Assembly: GCF_001899645.1 (NCBI RefSeq) | Contig: NZ_MKVV01000038.1 | Location: 2,085 to 66,084 of the forward strand | DNA length: 64,000 nt | Reading direction: 5' to 3' | Origin: Pseudonocardia sp. 73-21 | GTDB taxonomy: Bacteria; Actinomycetota; Actinomycetes; Mycobacteriales; Pseudonocardiaceae | Shown: piece by piece, positions 7,336-17,014 of the stretch | How the letters are laid out: each line of letters starts with the position of its first letter | Numbering within the stretch: position 1 is the stretch's first letter | Position numbers and translations under genes: made by a program | Notes under the pieces: model-generated | Seen by the model: only the letters and a program-made list of their open reading frames with translations | Databases searched by the model: none | Told to the model about the DNA's origin: nothing

Positions 7336-10146
7336 TTGACCGGCCAGACCACCGACGCGACGCCTCCGAGGCGCGTACACGTCATCCGCGACGGCCTCGC
7401 CGCCCACCTGCCCGACATCGACCCGGAGGAGACCGCCGAGTGGCTGGACTCCTTCGACGCCGTGCTCGACGCCGCGGGCCAGCAGCGCGCCCGGTATCTG
7501 ATGCTCCGGATGTTGCAGCGTGCGCGCGAGCGCAATGTCGGCGTCCCGTCGCTGACCAGCACCGACTACGTCAACACGATCCCCACCGACCGTGAGCCGT
7601 GGTTCCCCGGTGACGAGGAGGCCGAGCGGGCCTACCGTCGCCTCATCCGCTGGAACGCGGCGATGACGGTGCACCGCGCGCAGCGCCCGGGCATCGGCGT
7701 GGGCGGCCACATCTCGTCCTACGCGTCGTCGGCCACGCTCTACGAGGTCGGCTTCAACCACTTCTTCCGGGGCAAGGAGCACCCGGGCGGGGGTGACCAG
7801 GTCTACATCCAGGGTCACGCCTCCCCCGGCATCTACGCGCGTGCCTACCTCGAGGGCCGCCTGTCGGAGGACCGTCTCGACGGTTTCCGCCAGGAACTGA
7901 GCCACGGCGGCCCGGGCGCCGGCCTGCCGTCGTACCCGCACCCGCGCCTCATGCCGGACTTCTGGGAGTTCCCCACGGTCTCGATGGGGCTCGGCCCGAT
8001 GAACGCGATCATGCAGGCGCGGTTCAACCGCTACCTCGACGCGCGAGGCTTCCACGACCACAAGGCCGAGTCGAAGGGCGACCAGCACGTCTGGGCGTTC
8101 CTGGGCGACGGCGAGATGGACGAGCCCGAGTCGCGCGGCCTGATCCACATCGCGGCCACCGAGGGCCTGGACAACCTCACGTTCGTGGTCAACTGCAACC
8201 TGCAGCGCCTCGACGGCCCGGTCCGCGGCAACGGCAAGATCATCCAGGAGCTGGAGTCGTTCTTCCGCGGCGCCGGCTGGAACGTCATCAAGGTGATCTG
8301 GGGGCGCGAGTGGGATTCCCTGCTCGCCGCCGACCGCGACGGCGCGCTGATCAACCTGATGAACCAGACGCCCGACGGCGACTACCAGACCTACAAGGCC
8401 AACGACGGCGGCTACGTCCGCGACCACTTCTTCGGCCGCGACCCCCGCACGAAGGCCCTGGTCGAGCCGATGACCGACGACGAGATCTGGAAGCTCAAGC
8501 GCGGCGGGCACGACTACCGCAAGGTCTACGCGGCGTACGCGGCGGCGCTGGAGCACCACGGCCAGCCCACCGTCATCCTGGCGAAGACGATCAAGGGCTA
8601 CGGCCTGGGCACGCACTTCGCGGGCCGCAACGCCACGCACCAGATGAAGAAGCTGACGCTGCCCGACCTCAAGCAGTTCCGCGACGAGCAGCGCATCCCG
8701 ATCAGCGACGCACAGCTCGAGGAGAACCCCTACCTGCCGCCGTACTACCACCCCGGCGAGAACGCCCCGGAGATCCGGTACATGCAGGAGCGGCGGCGCA
8801 ACCTGGGCGGCCCCGTGCCGTCGCGGCGAATCAAGGCCACTCCCCTGGTGCTGCCGGGCGACAAGGTCTACGACTTCATCCGCAAGGGCTCGGGCAAGCA
8901 GGAGGTCGCCACCACCATGGCGTTCGTCCGGCTGCTGCGCGAGCTGGTGAAGGACAAGGAGATCGGGGGCCGGTTCGTGCCCGTCATCCCCGACGAGGCG
9001 CGCACGTTCGGCATGGACTCCATGTTCCCGACGCAGAAGATCTACAACCCGAACGGCCAGCAGTACACGTCGGTGGACGCCGAGCTCATGCTGGCCTACC
9101 GGGAGTCCGAGCAGGGCCAGCTGCTGCACGAGGGCATCAACGAGGCCGGGTCGGTGGGCTCGTTCACCGCGGCGGGCACGTCGTACGCCACGCACGGGCA
9201 GCCGATGATCCCGGTCTACGTCTTCTACTCGATGTTCGGCTTCCAGCGCACCGGCGACTCGATCTGGGCCGCCGCCGACCAGATGGCCCGCGGCTTCCTC
9301 GTGGGCGCCACGGCCGGGCGCACGACGCTCACCGGTGAGGGCCTGCAGCACAACGACGGCCACTCGCTGCTGCTGGCGGCCACCAACCCGGCCGTCGTGT
9401 CCTACGACCCGGCGTTCTCCTACGAGATCGCGCACATCGTCAAGGACGGGCTGCGCCGGATGTACGGCGAGGGCGACGACGCGCAGAACCTGGCCGGCGA
9501 GAACGTCATGTACTACCTGACGGTCTACAACGAGCCCTACCAGCAGCCGGCGGAGCCCGAGGACGTCGACGTCGACGGGATCCTGCGCGGCATGCACCGC
9601 GTCGCGGAGACCCCCCTGAGGGACAGTGCCGGTCCTCAGGTGCGGCTGCTCGGTTCGGGCGTCGCGCTGCCGTGGGCGTTGAAGGCCCGCGACATGCTGG
9701 CCGAGCAGTGGGGCGTCGGGGCCGAGGTGTGGTCGGTGACGTCGTGGGGCGAGCTGCGCCGCGACGGTGTCGAGGTGGAGCAGCACAACCTCGTGCACCC
9801 CGACGCCGACCGTCGCACGGCCTACGTGTCGCAGAAGCTCGGGGACGCGGGCACGCCCGTCGTCGCCGTGTCGGACTGGATGCGGGCGGTGCCCGACCTG
9901 ATCCGCCAGTGGGTGCCGGCGCCGTTCACCACGCTGGGTACCGACGGCTTCGGCCTGTCCGACACCCGGCCCGCGGTGCGACGCCACTTCAACGTCGACG
10001 CCGAGAGCATCACGGTGGCGGCGCTGGAGAGCCTGGCCTCGCGCGGGGAGTTCGACCGGGGCGTGGTCGCCGAGGCGGCGGCCAAGTACCGGATCGACGA
10101 TCCCCAGGCGGCCGGGCCGCAGACCAGCGACTCCGGCGTCGCGTAA
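7336..10146 (+). CDS. aceE: pyruvate dehydrogenase E1 component, homodimeric type
   Basis: A 936-residue thiamine-diphosphate enzyme that decarboxylates pyruvate and acetylates the E2 lipoyl domain. The ThDP motif is seen as [10 protein letters not shown] (near residue 257) through [14 protein letters not shown]. The full length matches E. coli AceE-type E1. The start is a TTG at 7336 preceded by AGGGAG; this gives [20 protein letters not shown], the usual actinobacterial N-terminus, while longer readings give an unrelated Arg/Ser-rich tail. No E2 or E3 gene is adjacent, as is usual in actinobacteria. It ends in a strong stem-loop at 10162. Confidence 0.96.
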   Translation: MTGQTTDATPPRRVHVIRDGLAAHLPDIDPEETAEWLDSFDAVLDAAGQQRARYLMLRMLQRARERNVGVPSLTSTDYVNTIPTDREPWFPGDEEAERAYRRLIRWNAAMTVHRAQRPGIGVGGHISSYASSATLYEVGFNHFFRGKEHPGGGDQVYIQGHASPGIYARAYLEGRLSEDRLDGFRQELSHGGPGAGLPSYPHPRLMPDFWEFPTVSMGLGPMNAIMQARFNRYLDARGFHDHKAESKGDQHVWAFLGDGEMDEPESRGLIHIAATEGLDNLTFVVNCNLQRLDGPVRGNGKIIQELESFFRGAGWNVIKVIWGREWDSLLAADRDGALINLMNQTPDGDYQTYKANDGGYVRDHFFGRDPRTKALVEPMTDDEIWKLKRGGHDYRKVYAAYAAALEHHGQPTVILAKTIKGYGLGTHFAGRNATHQMKKLTLPDLKQFRDEQRIPISDAQLEENPYLPPYYHPGENAPEIRYMQERRRNLGGPVPSRRIKATPLVLPGDKVYDFIRKGSGKQEVATTMAFVRLLRELVKDKEIGGRFVPVIPDEARTFGMDSMFPTQKIYNPNGQQYTSVDAELMLAYRESEQGQLLHEGINEAGSVGSFTAAGTSYATHGQPMIPVYVFYSMFGFQRTGDSIWAAADQMARGFLVGATAGRTTLTGEGLQHNDGHSLLLAATNPAVVSYDPAFSYEIAHIVKDGLRRMYGEGDDAQNLAGENVMYYLTVYNEPYQQPAEPEDVDVDGILRGMHRVAETPLRDSAGPQVRLLGSGVALPWALKARDMLAEQWGVGAEVWSVTSWGELRRDGVEVEQHNLVHPDADRRTAYVSQKLGDAGTPVVAVSDWMRAVPDLIRQWVPAPFTTLGTDGFGLSDTRPAVRRHFNVDAESITVAALESLASRGEFDRGVVAEAAAKYRIDDPQAAGPQTSDSGVA

Positions 10147-10161
10147 CAGCCCACACTCATG

Positions 10162-10212
10162 GCAGCAAAGCCACGTTCATGCAGCACGATTGCGTGAACG
10201 TGGCTTTGCTGC
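10162..10212. repeat. stem-loop repeat, family A copy 1
   Basis: A perfect 18-bp inverted repeat (arms 10162-10179 and 10195-10212, loop 15 bases) begins 15 bases after the aceE stop. A run of T at about 10231-10236 lies downstream, so it can act as a terminator for aceE. Its arm shares GTGGCTTT(G/C)CTG with the hairpin at 50304-50358, so it appears to be one of a repeated family and not a unique terminator. Confidence 0.85.
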
Positions 10213-10349
10213 AATCGGGCTGCATTCGGGTTTTTTGGGTCTCGGCAGGGCGCCCATATCGCGATACGCTCCGCCCGACGTCAGCTCGAAGGGGCATGGT
10301 ATGGCGTCCCGACCTGAGCGCGGACGGTATCGCGCCCGGGCGGCGCGAT

Positions 10350-10369
10350 GCCGGGGGCAGAGCCCCGGC
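10350..10369 (+). promoter_or_regulatory. leader stem-loop upstream of the cold-shock gene
   Basis: GCCGGGG (10350-10356) pairs with CCCCGGC (10363-10369) across a 6-base loop, ending 23 bases before the cspA start and just ahead of its GAGGAGAG ribosome site. The region 10237-10392 otherwise has no gene, so it is probably promoter plus a structured 5' leader, as is common for cold-shock genes. Function is inferred. Confidence 0.5.
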
Positions 10370-10392
10370 GCACGGTACGAGGAGAGCAAGTC

Positions 10393-10599
10393 ATGGCAGA
10401 GGGCACCGTCAAGTGGTTCAACAGCGAGAAGGGCTACGGCTTCCTCGCTCCCGACGGTGGTGGCGCGGACGTGTTCGTGCACTACTCGGCAATCCAGACC
10501 AACGGCTACAAGAGCCTCGACGAGGGCCAGCGCGTGTCGTTCGACATCGAGCAGGGCCAGAAGGGTCCGCAGGCCACGCAGGTCAGCCCGCTCGCCTGA
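10393..10599 (+). CDS. cspA: cold-shock protein, CspA family
   Basis: A 68-residue single cold-shock domain that binds single-stranded RNA and DNA and acts as an RNA chaperone. The RNP1 motif KGYGFLAPD and RNP2 VFVHYSAI are both intact, and the C-terminal [11 protein letters not shown] is typical of actinobacterial CspA. ATG at 10393 with GAGGAGAG 6 bases upstream; a longer in-frame reading from 10348 lacks a site. The only nearby downstream gene is the convergent pirin gene, 16 bases away. Confidence 0.95.
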   Translation: MAEGTVKWFNSEKGYGFLAPDGGGADVFVHYSAIQTNGYKSLDEGQRVSFDIEQGQKGPQATQVSPLA

Positions 10600-10615
10600 G
10601 CGCTGCCCTGCCTTC

Positions 10616-11365
10616 TTAGGCAAGGGTCGCGTGCATCTCCCACACGAGCACCTCGGCCCCGTCCGGCCCGGCCACCACCCGCTGACCGTCCCCGACGGTG
10701 ATGCGTGCGGTGTCCCCGGTTCCGAGCTGTCCTGCGCCCTCGAGCTCCACTGATCCACGGGCGACGAACAGGTTCACCAGTGGCGCCGTGGGCACGACGG
10801 TGGCCGCACCGGGCTTCAGACGCGCGGCGTAGAGCGCTGCGTGCTCCTGCCGGATGGAGATCGCGCTGTCCGCCTTGTGCTTCGGCATGCCCGAGGCCAC
10901 CACCACCAGCTCGCCGGAGTCGAGCGGGGCGCCGATGTCGAGCTGCTCGTAGCCGGGTGTCACCTTCTCGGTGTCGGGCACCACCCACATCTGGACGAAG
11001 TGCACGTCCTGGTCGTGCTTCGGCGCGTCCGCATCGATGCGCCAGGAGTCGTTCTTCTCCGAGTGCAGGATCCCCGTGCCCGCCGTCATGCGCTGGGCCA
11101 GACCGGGGTAGATCAGGCCGGAGTGACCGGTGGAGTCCTGGTGCACCAGCGACCCCTCCAGCACCCACGTGACGATCTCCATGTCGCGGTGGGGGTGGGT
11201 CTCGAAGCCGCTGCCCGCCCGGACGATGTCGTCGTTGTTCACCATCAGCACCCCGAAGTGGGTGTTGTCGGGGTCGTAGTGCTGGCCGAACGAGAAGCTG
11301 TGGTGCGAGTCGAGCCAGCCGATCCGGGTGTGGAACCGGTCGCCGCTGCGTCGGACGTCGATCAT
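10616..11365 (-). CDS. pirin family protein (1)
   Basis: A 249-residue double-cupin pirin. The metal-site motifs THPHRDMEIVTWVLEG and the later GTGILHSEKND are present, and the length and IDVRRSGDRFHT start match bacterial YhhW-type pirins, some of which are quercetin dioxygenases. ATG at 11365 follows GGGAGGGG. It is divergent from the FasR-like regulator, with a short operator-like palindrome between them. Its physiological role is not known; the place next to the fatty acid regulator may be coincidental. Confidence 0.88.
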   Translation of the reverse strand: MIDVRRSGDRFHTRIGWLDSHHSFSFGQHYDPDNTHFGVLMVNNDDIVRAGSGFETHPHRDMEIVTWVLEGSLVHQDSTGHSGLIYPGLAQRMTAGTGILHSEKNDSWRIDADAPKHDQDVHFVQMWVVPDTEKVTPGYEQLDIGAPLDSGELVVVASGMPKHKADSAISIRQEHAALYAARLKPGAATVVPTAPLVNLFVARGSVELEGAGQLGTGDTARITVGDGQRVVAGPDGAEVLVWEMHATLA

Positions 11366-11384
11366 GCTTGCCCCTCCCAGGTAG

Positions 11385-11399
11385 TTGTTTCTGCAACAA
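11385..11399. promoter_or_regulatory. inverted repeat in the pirin/fasR divergent promoter
   Basis: TTGTT-N5-AACAA lies in the 79-base gap between the divergent pirin gene (start 11365) and the fasR-like gene. It is AT-rich for this genome and well placed to act as an operator or to overlap a core promoter. Autoregulation by the adjacent regulator is a guess. Confidence 0.45.
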
Positions 11400-11444
11400 T
11401 ACGGTCCGCCCCGGTGTTCCCGGCCGCCTGTCATGCTGCCCGAC

Positions 11445-12623
11445 ATGACGGTCTCCGCCGCGACGCTGCGCCGGCTCGAGCTCGCGTCGGGAGATCTCGC
11501 CGCGGCGTGCCTCGTGGCGATGGACGAGCACCAGCCCTGGTTCCGGCGCCTGGCCGCCGACCAGCGGGCCGGCGTGCTGCTGGTGACCCAGACGGGCGTC
11601 GCGAACTTCGTGGCCTGGCTCGGCGAGCGCGGCGAGACGATCCGGCTCACCGCCGAGGCGTTCCGGATCGCCCCGCGCGACCTCGCCCGGCGGCTGTCGC
11701 TGCGCCAGACCGTCGATCTCGTACGGATCGCCACCGACGTCTTCGAGCGTCACCTGCCGCCGCTGGCCGCCGACGAGTCCGAACGGCACGCGCTGGTCGA
11801 GGGCATCCTGCGCTTCGGCCGGGAGATCGCGTTCGCCGCAGCCACCGTCTACGCCGGTGCGGCCGAGACCCGCGGCGCCTGGGACGCCCGGCAGGAGGCG
11901 CTCGTCGTCGACGCGGTGGTGCGCGGGCCGGGCCTCGACGGCGGGTCCGACGACGCGCTGGTCTCCCGCGCATCCGCGTTGGGCTGGGACCCCGCGGCGG
12001 CCGTCCGGGTGGTGGTCGGCAGCGGGGCCGCCGCCTCCCCGGAGGAACCCGGTGCGCTGCGCCGCGAGGCCGCCCGCAGCGGCCGTTCCGTGCTGGTCGG
12101 GGTGCAGGGCAACCGGCTCATCGTGCTGGTGTCCGAGCCGCGGGAGGGCGCCGGACCCATCGGCGGGCTCGTCCACGGGTTCGGGCCCGGGCCCGTCGTG
12201 GTCGGCCCGGTGGCCCCGAACCTCGCCACCGCCCACGCGAGCGCGCGGGAGGCGCTGGCCGGGCTGCGGGCCGCCCCCGGCTGGCCCGACGCCCCGCGCC
12301 CCGTCGACGCCGACGACCTGCTGCCCGAGCGCGCCCTGTCCGGGGACCCGGCCGCGCACCGCCGCCTGGTCGAGTCGTGCGTGGCCCCGCTCGACGCCGC
12401 CGGTGGCGAGCTGCTCCGCACGCTGGCCGGCTACCTGGAGGGCGGCGGCGCGCTGGAGGCCTGCGCCCGCGCGCTGTTCGTCCATCCCAACACGGTGCGC
12501 TACCGGCTGCGTCGCGTGAGCGACCTCACCGGTCGCAACCCCACCGATCCGCGCGACGCCCTCGTCCTGCGCACCGCCCTCGTGGTCGACCGGCTTGACG
12601 TGGGTCCATCCCACAAGGAGTGA
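11445..12623 (+). CDS. fasR: FasR-like transcriptional regulator (PucR/CdaR-type HTH)
   Basis: About 392 residues. The C-terminal HTH_30 domain is clear (LEACARALFVHPNTVRYRLR, then RRVSDLTGRNPTDPRDALVL). The N-terminal region resembles that of Streptomyces FasR, the activator encoded just upstream of fabD in the same order. Its expected role is to adjust expression of fabD-fabH-acpP-fabF. ATG at 11445 (MTVSAATLRRLE) was chosen; ATG at 11433 is possible, and neither has a clear ribosome site, so a leaderless message is an option. It is followed after 115 bases by fabD. Confidence 0.82.
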   Translation: MTVSAATLRRLELASGDLAAACLVAMDEHQPWFRRLAADQRAGVLLVTQTGVANFVAWLGERGETIRLTAEAFRIAPRDLARRLSLRQTVDLVRIATDVFERHLPPLAADESERHALVEGILRFGREIAFAAATVYAGAAETRGAWDARQEALVVDAVVRGPGLDGGSDDALVSRASALGWDPAAAVRVVVGSGAAASPEEPGALRREAARSGRSVLVGVQGNRLIVLVSEPREGAGPIGGLVHGFGPGPVVVGPVAPNLATAHASAREALAGLRAAPGWPDAPRPVDADDLLPERALSGDPAAHRRLVESCVAPLDAAGGELLRTLAGYLEGGGALEACARALFVHPNTVRYRLRRVSDLTGRNPTDPRDALVLRTALVVDRLDVGPSHKE

Positions 12624-12738
12624 CGACGACCACCCGGGTGACACGCCTACTTGTTGGAGGAAACCTACAGATCTCGACCGTCGAGTTGGTGCGTGCCGGT
12701 ATCCCGCCCGGGCCTCGCGACAGTGTTCGCTGGGGCCC
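12624..12738 (+). promoter_or_regulatory. upstream region of fabD, candidate FasR target
   Basis: A 115-base gap holding TTGTTGGAGG-AAACCTACAG at 12651-12670, which shares TTGTT with the repeat before fasR, and GAC-GTC/GAG elements around 12676. By analogy with Streptomyces the regulator should bind here to control the fab operon. No coding potential is apparent, and no clean ribosome site precedes the fabD GTG. The site assignment is inference. Confidence 0.4.
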
Positions 12739-13665
12739 GTGATCACCCTGCTCGCTCCCGGCCAGGGGTCCCAGACCCCCGGCATGCTGACCCCCTGGCT
12801 CGACGACCCGGCCGCCGAGGAGTCGCTCGACCGGTGGTCGGCGTCGATCGGGCTCGACCTGCGACGTCTCGGCACCACCGCCGACGCCGACGAGATCCGG
12901 GACACCGCGGTCACCCAGCCGCTGATCGTCGCCGCGAGCCTGCTCGCCGCCGCCCGGCTCGCCGACCACCTGCCGGCCGACGCCCCCACCGCCGGCCACT
13001 CCGTCGGTGAGCTGGCGTCCGCCGCCATCGCCGGCGTGCTGGCCCCCGACGACGCGGTGGCCTTCGTCGCCGTGCGCGGCCGCGAGATGGCCGCCGCCTG
13101 CGCCACCGAGCCCACCGGCATGAGCGCGGTGCTGGGCGGCGACGCCGACGAGGTGCTGGCCACCCTGGACAAGCTCGGCCTCGACCCGGCCAACCGCAAC
13201 GCCACCGGCCAGGTCGTCGCCGCCGGGCCGCTCGCGGCCCTGGAGTCCCTCGCCGAGGCCCCGCCGGAGGGTGCACGGATCCGTCCGCTGCAGGTGGCGG
13301 GCGCCTTCCACACCCGCTTCATGGCCCCCGCCGAGGAGGCGCTGCGCGCGCACGCGGCCTCGGTCTCCCCCGCCGACCCCACCCGCCCGTGGCTGTCCAA
13401 CGCCGACGGCGCCGTGGTCACCGACGGCGCCGACGCCCTCGCCCGGCTCGTCGCCCAGGTGACGCTGCCCGTCCGCTGGGACTCCTGCATGGCCACGCTG
13501 CGCGGGCTCGGTGTCACCGCGGTGATCGAGCTCCCGCCCGCGGGGGCACTGGTCGGCCTCGTCCGGCGCGAGCTCAAGGGCACCGCCACACTGGCGCTCA
13601 AGACCCCGGACGACCTCGACAAGGCCGTCGAGCTGATCCGGGAACACTCGGAAGAGGGTTCATGA
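12739..13665 (+). CDS. fabD: malonyl-CoA:ACP transacylase
   Basis: A 308-residue enzyme that loads malonyl groups onto acyl carrier protein for type II fatty acid synthesis. The GQGSQTPGML N-terminal motif, the nucleophile elbow GHSVGELASAA (Ser near residue 88) and GAFHTRFM with the catalytic His near 189 are all visible. GTG at 12739 gives VITLLAPGQGSQ, matching the family start. The stop overlaps the fabH ATG (ATGA), so the two are translationally coupled. Confidence 0.95.
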   Translation: MITLLAPGQGSQTPGMLTPWLDDPAAEESLDRWSASIGLDLRRLGTTADADEIRDTAVTQPLIVAASLLAAARLADHLPADAPTAGHSVGELASAAIAGVLAPDDAVAFVAVRGREMAAACATEPTGMSAVLGGDADEVLATLDKLGLDPANRNATGQVVAAGPLAALESLAEAPPEGARIRPLQVAGAFHTRFMAPAEEALRAHAASVSPADPTRPWLSNADGAVVTDGADALARLVAQVTLPVRWDSCMATLRGLGVTAVIELPPAGALVGLVRRELKGTATLALKTPDDLDKAVELIREHSEEGS

Positions 13666-14648
13666 CCGCGTTCCGACTCCCCGCCACCACGCCGGGTGCG
13701 CGCCTGCTGGGTCTCGGCAGCACCCAGCCCGCGAACGTCGTCACCAACGACGACCTCGCGAAGACCATGGACACCAGCGACCAGTGGATCCGCGACCGCG
13801 TCGGCATCCAGAGCCGCCGCGTGGTGGGTGACGGAACGCTGCTCGTCGAGATGGCCGCCGAGGCCGGCGAGCGGGCGCTCAAGGACTCCGGCCTGGAGCT
13901 CTCCGAGATCGACACCGTGATCTTCGCCAGCTGCACGATGCCCAGCCCGATCCCCAACGGCGCGGCGCAGACCGCCGACCGCATCGGGATCTCCGCCCCC
14001 GCCGCGTTCGACCTCAACGCCGCCTGCGCCGGGTTCAGCTACGGCGTCGGCACCGCGGCCGGGCTCATCCGCAGCGGCAGTGCGCGCCACGTCCTCGTGA
14101 TCGGCGCCGAGAAGCTCTCGGACTGGATCGACTGGACCGACCGCTCCACCGCCATCATCTTCGCCGACGGCGCGGGCGCGGCGGTGCTCGGACCGGCGCC
14201 GGACGAGGCTTCGGTGGGCGTCGGCCCCGTCGCGTGGGGCAGCGCGGGCGACCTGGCCCCCACGATCTTCATCAAGCCCGAGAACAACGCCCTGTTCCAG
14301 GAGGGCCAGTCGGTGTTCCGCTGGGCCACCACCAAGATCGCGCCGGTGGCGCTGCGGGCGATCGAGCTGGCCGGGCTCACCCCCGCCGACATCGACGTGT
14401 TCGTGCCCCACCAGGCCAACCTGCGCATCGTCGAGGCCATCGCCAAGAAGCTCCGCAAGTCCGGCGCCCGCGAGGACATGCGGGTGGCCGACGACATCAT
14501 CCTGTCCGGCAACACGTCCTCGGCGTCGATCCCGCTCGCGCTGGACCACATGCGCGCCGACGGCAGGGTGGCGTCCGGCGACACCGTGCTGCTCGTAGGG
14601 TTCGGCGCGGGGCTGTCCTACGCGGGGCAGGTCATCACCTTCCCGTGA
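13662..14648 (+). CDS. fabH: 3-oxoacyl-ACP synthase III
   Basis: A 328-residue initiating condensing enzyme that joins an acyl-CoA primer to malonyl-ACP. The catalytic triad is seen: Cys in AACAGFSYG (near residue 122), His in VPHQANLRI (near 249) and Asn in LSGNTSSAS (near 282). It overlaps fabD by four bases. In actinobacteria this enzyme usually accepts branched or straight primers; primer choice cannot be read here. A 41-base gap with AAGAAGGAG leads to acpP. Confidence 0.96.
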   Translation: MTAFRLPATTPGARLLGLGSTQPANVVTNDDLAKTMDTSDQWIRDRVGIQSRRVVGDGTLLVEMAAEAGERALKDSGLELSEIDTVIFASCTMPSPIPNGAAQTADRIGISAPAAFDLNAACAGFSYGVGTAAGLIRSGSARHVLVIGAEKLSDWIDWTDRSTAIIFADGAGAAVLGPAPDEASVGVGPVAWGSAGDLAPTIFIKPENNALFQEGQSVFRWATTKIAPVALRAIELAGLTPADIDVFVPHQANLRIVEAIAKKLRKSGAREDMRVADDIILSGNTSSASIPLALDHMRADGRVASGDTVLLVGFGAGLSYAGQVITFP

Positions 14649-14689
14649 TCGAATACTGACCACCACCCCCACCAAGAAGGAGATTCACC

Positions 14690-14932
14690 GTGGCTAGCAA
14701 CGAAGAGATCCTCACCGGCCTCGCGGAGATCGTCGAGGAGGTCGCCGGCATCGACACCGCCGACGTGTCCACCGAGAAGTCCTTCGTCGACGACCTCGAC
14801 ATCGACTCGCTGTCCATGGTCGAGATCGCCGTCCAGGCCGAGGACAAGTTCGGCGTCAAGATCCCGGACGACCAGCTGGCCGAGCTGAAGACGGTCGGTG
14901 ACGCGGTGGACTACATCGCGAAGAACCAGTGA
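14690..14932 (+). CDS. acpP: acyl carrier protein
   Basis: An 80-residue acidic four-helix carrier. The phosphopantetheine attachment serine is in DDLDIDSLSMVEI (near residue 40). GTG start at 14690 with AAGAAGGAG at the right distance. It lies between fabH and fabF in the standard actinobacterial fab operon and carries the growing acyl chain between its neighbours. Confidence 0.96.
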   Translation: MASNEEILTGLAEIVEEVAGIDTADVSTEKSFVDDLDIDSLSMVEIAVQAEDKFGVKIPDDQLAELKTVGDAVDYIAKNQ

Positions 14933-14969
14933 CGAGCACCGCTGACACACTCTTTCCCGTGGAAGCGTC

Positions 14970-16220
14970 ATGAGCGCCGTCCAAGAGGTCGTCGTCACTG
15001 GCCTCGGCGCCACCACCCCGCTGGGCGGGAACGTCGCGTCCACGTGGGAGGCCATGCTCGCCGGACGGTCCGGCGTCCGCCGGATCGACGACGAGGCACA
15101 CGAGTGGATCACCCGGCACGACCTGCCGGTGAAGATCGCCGCGCCCCTCGCCGTGGAGCCCACCGAGGTCATCCCCCGGGTCAAGGCCCGGCGGCTGGAC
15201 CGCGTCGAGCAGGTCGCGCTCGTCGCGGCCAAGGAGGCGTGGGAGCACGCCGGGCTGGGTGAGCCCGGGGAGCAGGTCGACCCGACCCGGCTCGCCGTGG
15301 TGATCGGCACCGGCGTCGGTGGCGTCATCACCCTGCTCGACCAGGACGACCTGCTCGAGACCGGGGGGCTGCGCAAGGTCTCCCCGCTCACCGTCCCGAT
15401 GCTCATGCCCAACGGCCCCGCGGCCTGGGTCGGCATCGAGTACGGCGCGCAGGGCGCGGTGCACGCGCCGGTCTCGGCGTGCGCGTCGGGTGCCGAGGCG
15501 CTGGCGTGGGCGCTGCGGCTGCTGCGGGCCAACGAGGTGGACGTGGTGATCGCCGGCGGCGCGGAGGCCTGCATCACCGGCCTCACCGTGGCCGGGTTCG
15601 CGCAGGCCCGCACGCTGTCGTTGCGCAACGACGAGCCGGAGCGGGCCTCGCGTCCCTTCGACGTCGACCGCGACGGGTTCGTGCTCGGCGAGGGCTCCGG
15701 GATCATGGTCCTGGAACGGGCCGAGTTCGCGGCGGCCCGCGGGGCCACCGTGCACGGCCGCATCGCCGGGGCCGGGATCACGGCCGACGCGTACCACATC
15801 ACCGGGCCGGAGCCGGAGGGTCGCGGGCAGTCCCGCGCCATCACCGCCGCGATCCGGATGGCGGGCCTGGACCCGTCGGACGTCGGTCACGTCAACTGCC
15901 ACGCCACCTCCACGGTGGCCGGCGACGTGGGCGAGACGCGGGCCGTGCGCAAGGCGCTGGGCGACCACCCGGTGCTGACGGCCCCGAAGTCGCAGCTCGG
16001 GCACATGGTGGGCGCGGCGGGTGCGGTCGAGAGCATCGTCACGCTGCTCTCGATCAGGGACGGCATCATCCCCGCCACGCTCAACCTCGAGAAGCTCGAC
16101 CCGGGCATCGAGCTCGACGTGGTGGCGGGCGAGCCGCGCAAGGTGGACCTGCAGGCCGCGGTCTGCGACTCCTTCGGCTTCGGCGGCCACAACGCCGCCG
16201 TGGCGTTCACGAAGGTCTAG
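14970..16220 (+). CDS. fabF: 3-oxoacyl-ACP synthase II
   Basis: A 416-residue elongating condensing enzyme. The nucleophile Cys is in APVSACASGAEAL (near residue 171), and the two catalytic histidines are in NCHATST (near 310) and LGHMVGAAGAVE (near 345). The GFGGHNAAVAF C-terminus is typical. It closes the fabDH-acpP-fabF operon. The next gene is convergent, and a 44-base hairpin structure separates the two. Confidence 0.96.
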   Translation: MSAVQEVVVTGLGATTPLGGNVASTWEAMLAGRSGVRRIDDEAHEWITRHDLPVKIAAPLAVEPTEVIPRVKARRLDRVEQVALVAAKEAWEHAGLGEPGEQVDPTRLAVVIGTGVGGVITLLDQDDLLETGGLRKVSPLTVPMLMPNGPAAWVGIEYGAQGAVHAPVSACASGAEALAWALRLLRANEVDVVIAGGAEACITGLTVAGFAQARTLSLRNDEPERASRPFDVDRDGFVLGEGSGIMVLERAEFAAARGATVHGRIAGAGITADAYHITGPEPEGRGQSRAITAAIRMAGLDPSDVGHVNCHATSTVAGDVGETRAVRKALGDHPVLTAPKSQLGHMVGAAGAVESIVTLLSIRDGIIPATLNLEKLDPGIELDVVAGEPRKVDLQAAVCDSFGFGGHNAAVAFTKV

Positions 16221-16237
16221 CGGCGGCGGCTCCGCCG

Positions 16238-16285
16238 CCTCGTGCGCGGATATCAGTGCCAGAGCACTGATATCCGCGCACGAGG
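16238..16285. repeat. stem-loop repeat, family B copy 1
   Basis: A perfect 22-bp inverted repeat (arms 16238-16259 and 16264-16285) with only a 4-base loop, between the convergent fabF and DUF3145 genes. A small GC hairpin (GGCGGC...GCCGCC) precedes it at 16222-16239. The arm CGTGCGCGGATATCAGTGC differs by one base from that of the palindrome at 39242-39283, so it belongs to a repeated family. No T-tract follows; a bidirectional terminator role is likely but not shown. Confidence 0.85.
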
Positions 16286-16296
16286 GCTACTCCGGG

Positions 16297-16785
16297 CTAT
16301 CCGACCTGGTGCAGCCAGGTCACCGGGGCGCCGTCACCGGCCAGGCGGAAGGGCTCCAGGGCGTCGTCCCAGGCTGCACCGAGCAAGTCGCGGATCCGGC
16401 CGGGCACCTGGTTGGCGGGCACCTGGCCGAGCAGGGCCCGGAGCTGGTCCTCCCCCACCATGATGTCGCCGTTGGCGCTGGTGCGCCCGTGCCACAGCCC
16501 GAGCGTCGGGACGTGGCAGAAGCGTTCCCCGTCGACGCCCGGGGTGGGCTCCTCGGTCACCTCGAAACGGAGCATCGACCACGCCCGCAGGGCGCCCGCG
16601 AGGGCTCCACCACTGCCGACAGGCCCGGTCCACGTGCACTCGGCACGCAGTTGTCCGGGCACGGAGGACTGAGGCGTCCACTGCAGGGACACCTTCTCAC
16701 CGAGCACACCGGAGATCGCCCACTCGACGTGCGGGCAGACCGCAGTCGGCGACGAGTGGACGTAGACCACGCCGCGTGCATTCAC
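16297..16785 (-). CDS. DUF3145 family protein
   Basis: A 162-residue actinobacterial protein of unknown function, recognised by GVVYVHSSPTAVCPHVEWAI at the N-terminus and by WTPQ, GLWHGRTSANGDIMVGEDQL and WDDALEPFRLAG further on. It is often found next to fatty acid synthase genes in actinobacteria, which suggests a connection to lipid metabolism or cell-envelope physiology. GTG at 16785 follows TTGGAGG. No signal peptide or membrane segment. It is convergent with fabF. Confidence 0.85.
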   Translation of the reverse strand: MNARGVVYVHSSPTAVCPHVEWAISGVLGEKVSLQWTPQSSVPGQLRAECTWTGPVGSGGALAGALRAWSMLRFEVTEEPTPGVDGERFCHVPTLGLWHGRTSANGDIMVGEDQLRALLGQVPANQVPGRIRDLLGAAWDDALEPFRLAGDGAPVTWLHQVG

Positions 16786-17014
16786 TGCAGACCTCCAACG
16801 TCGACGAGGATCGTCTTCCCCTACGTCCTCGCGCCGGCGTCAGCCTGCTGATGTTCCTGGGTTTCTTGTCGTGATGATCAGCCTGCCGGGTCGGATCCCC
16901 CGGCGCAAGCACTGCGGCTCCTCCCCGGCGTGTCGGGCGTGTCGACCGGCTACCGTTCATGATCTACGACCGACGGGGAGACGCCGTGCCCGAGCCGACC
17001 ACCGGAGCCCCCAC

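Noticed and set aside
10506-14675. Very long antisense open frame over the fab operon
   Set aside because: An antisense shadow of strong codon bias; no family motifs and fully covers fasR, fabD and fabH, which are clear.
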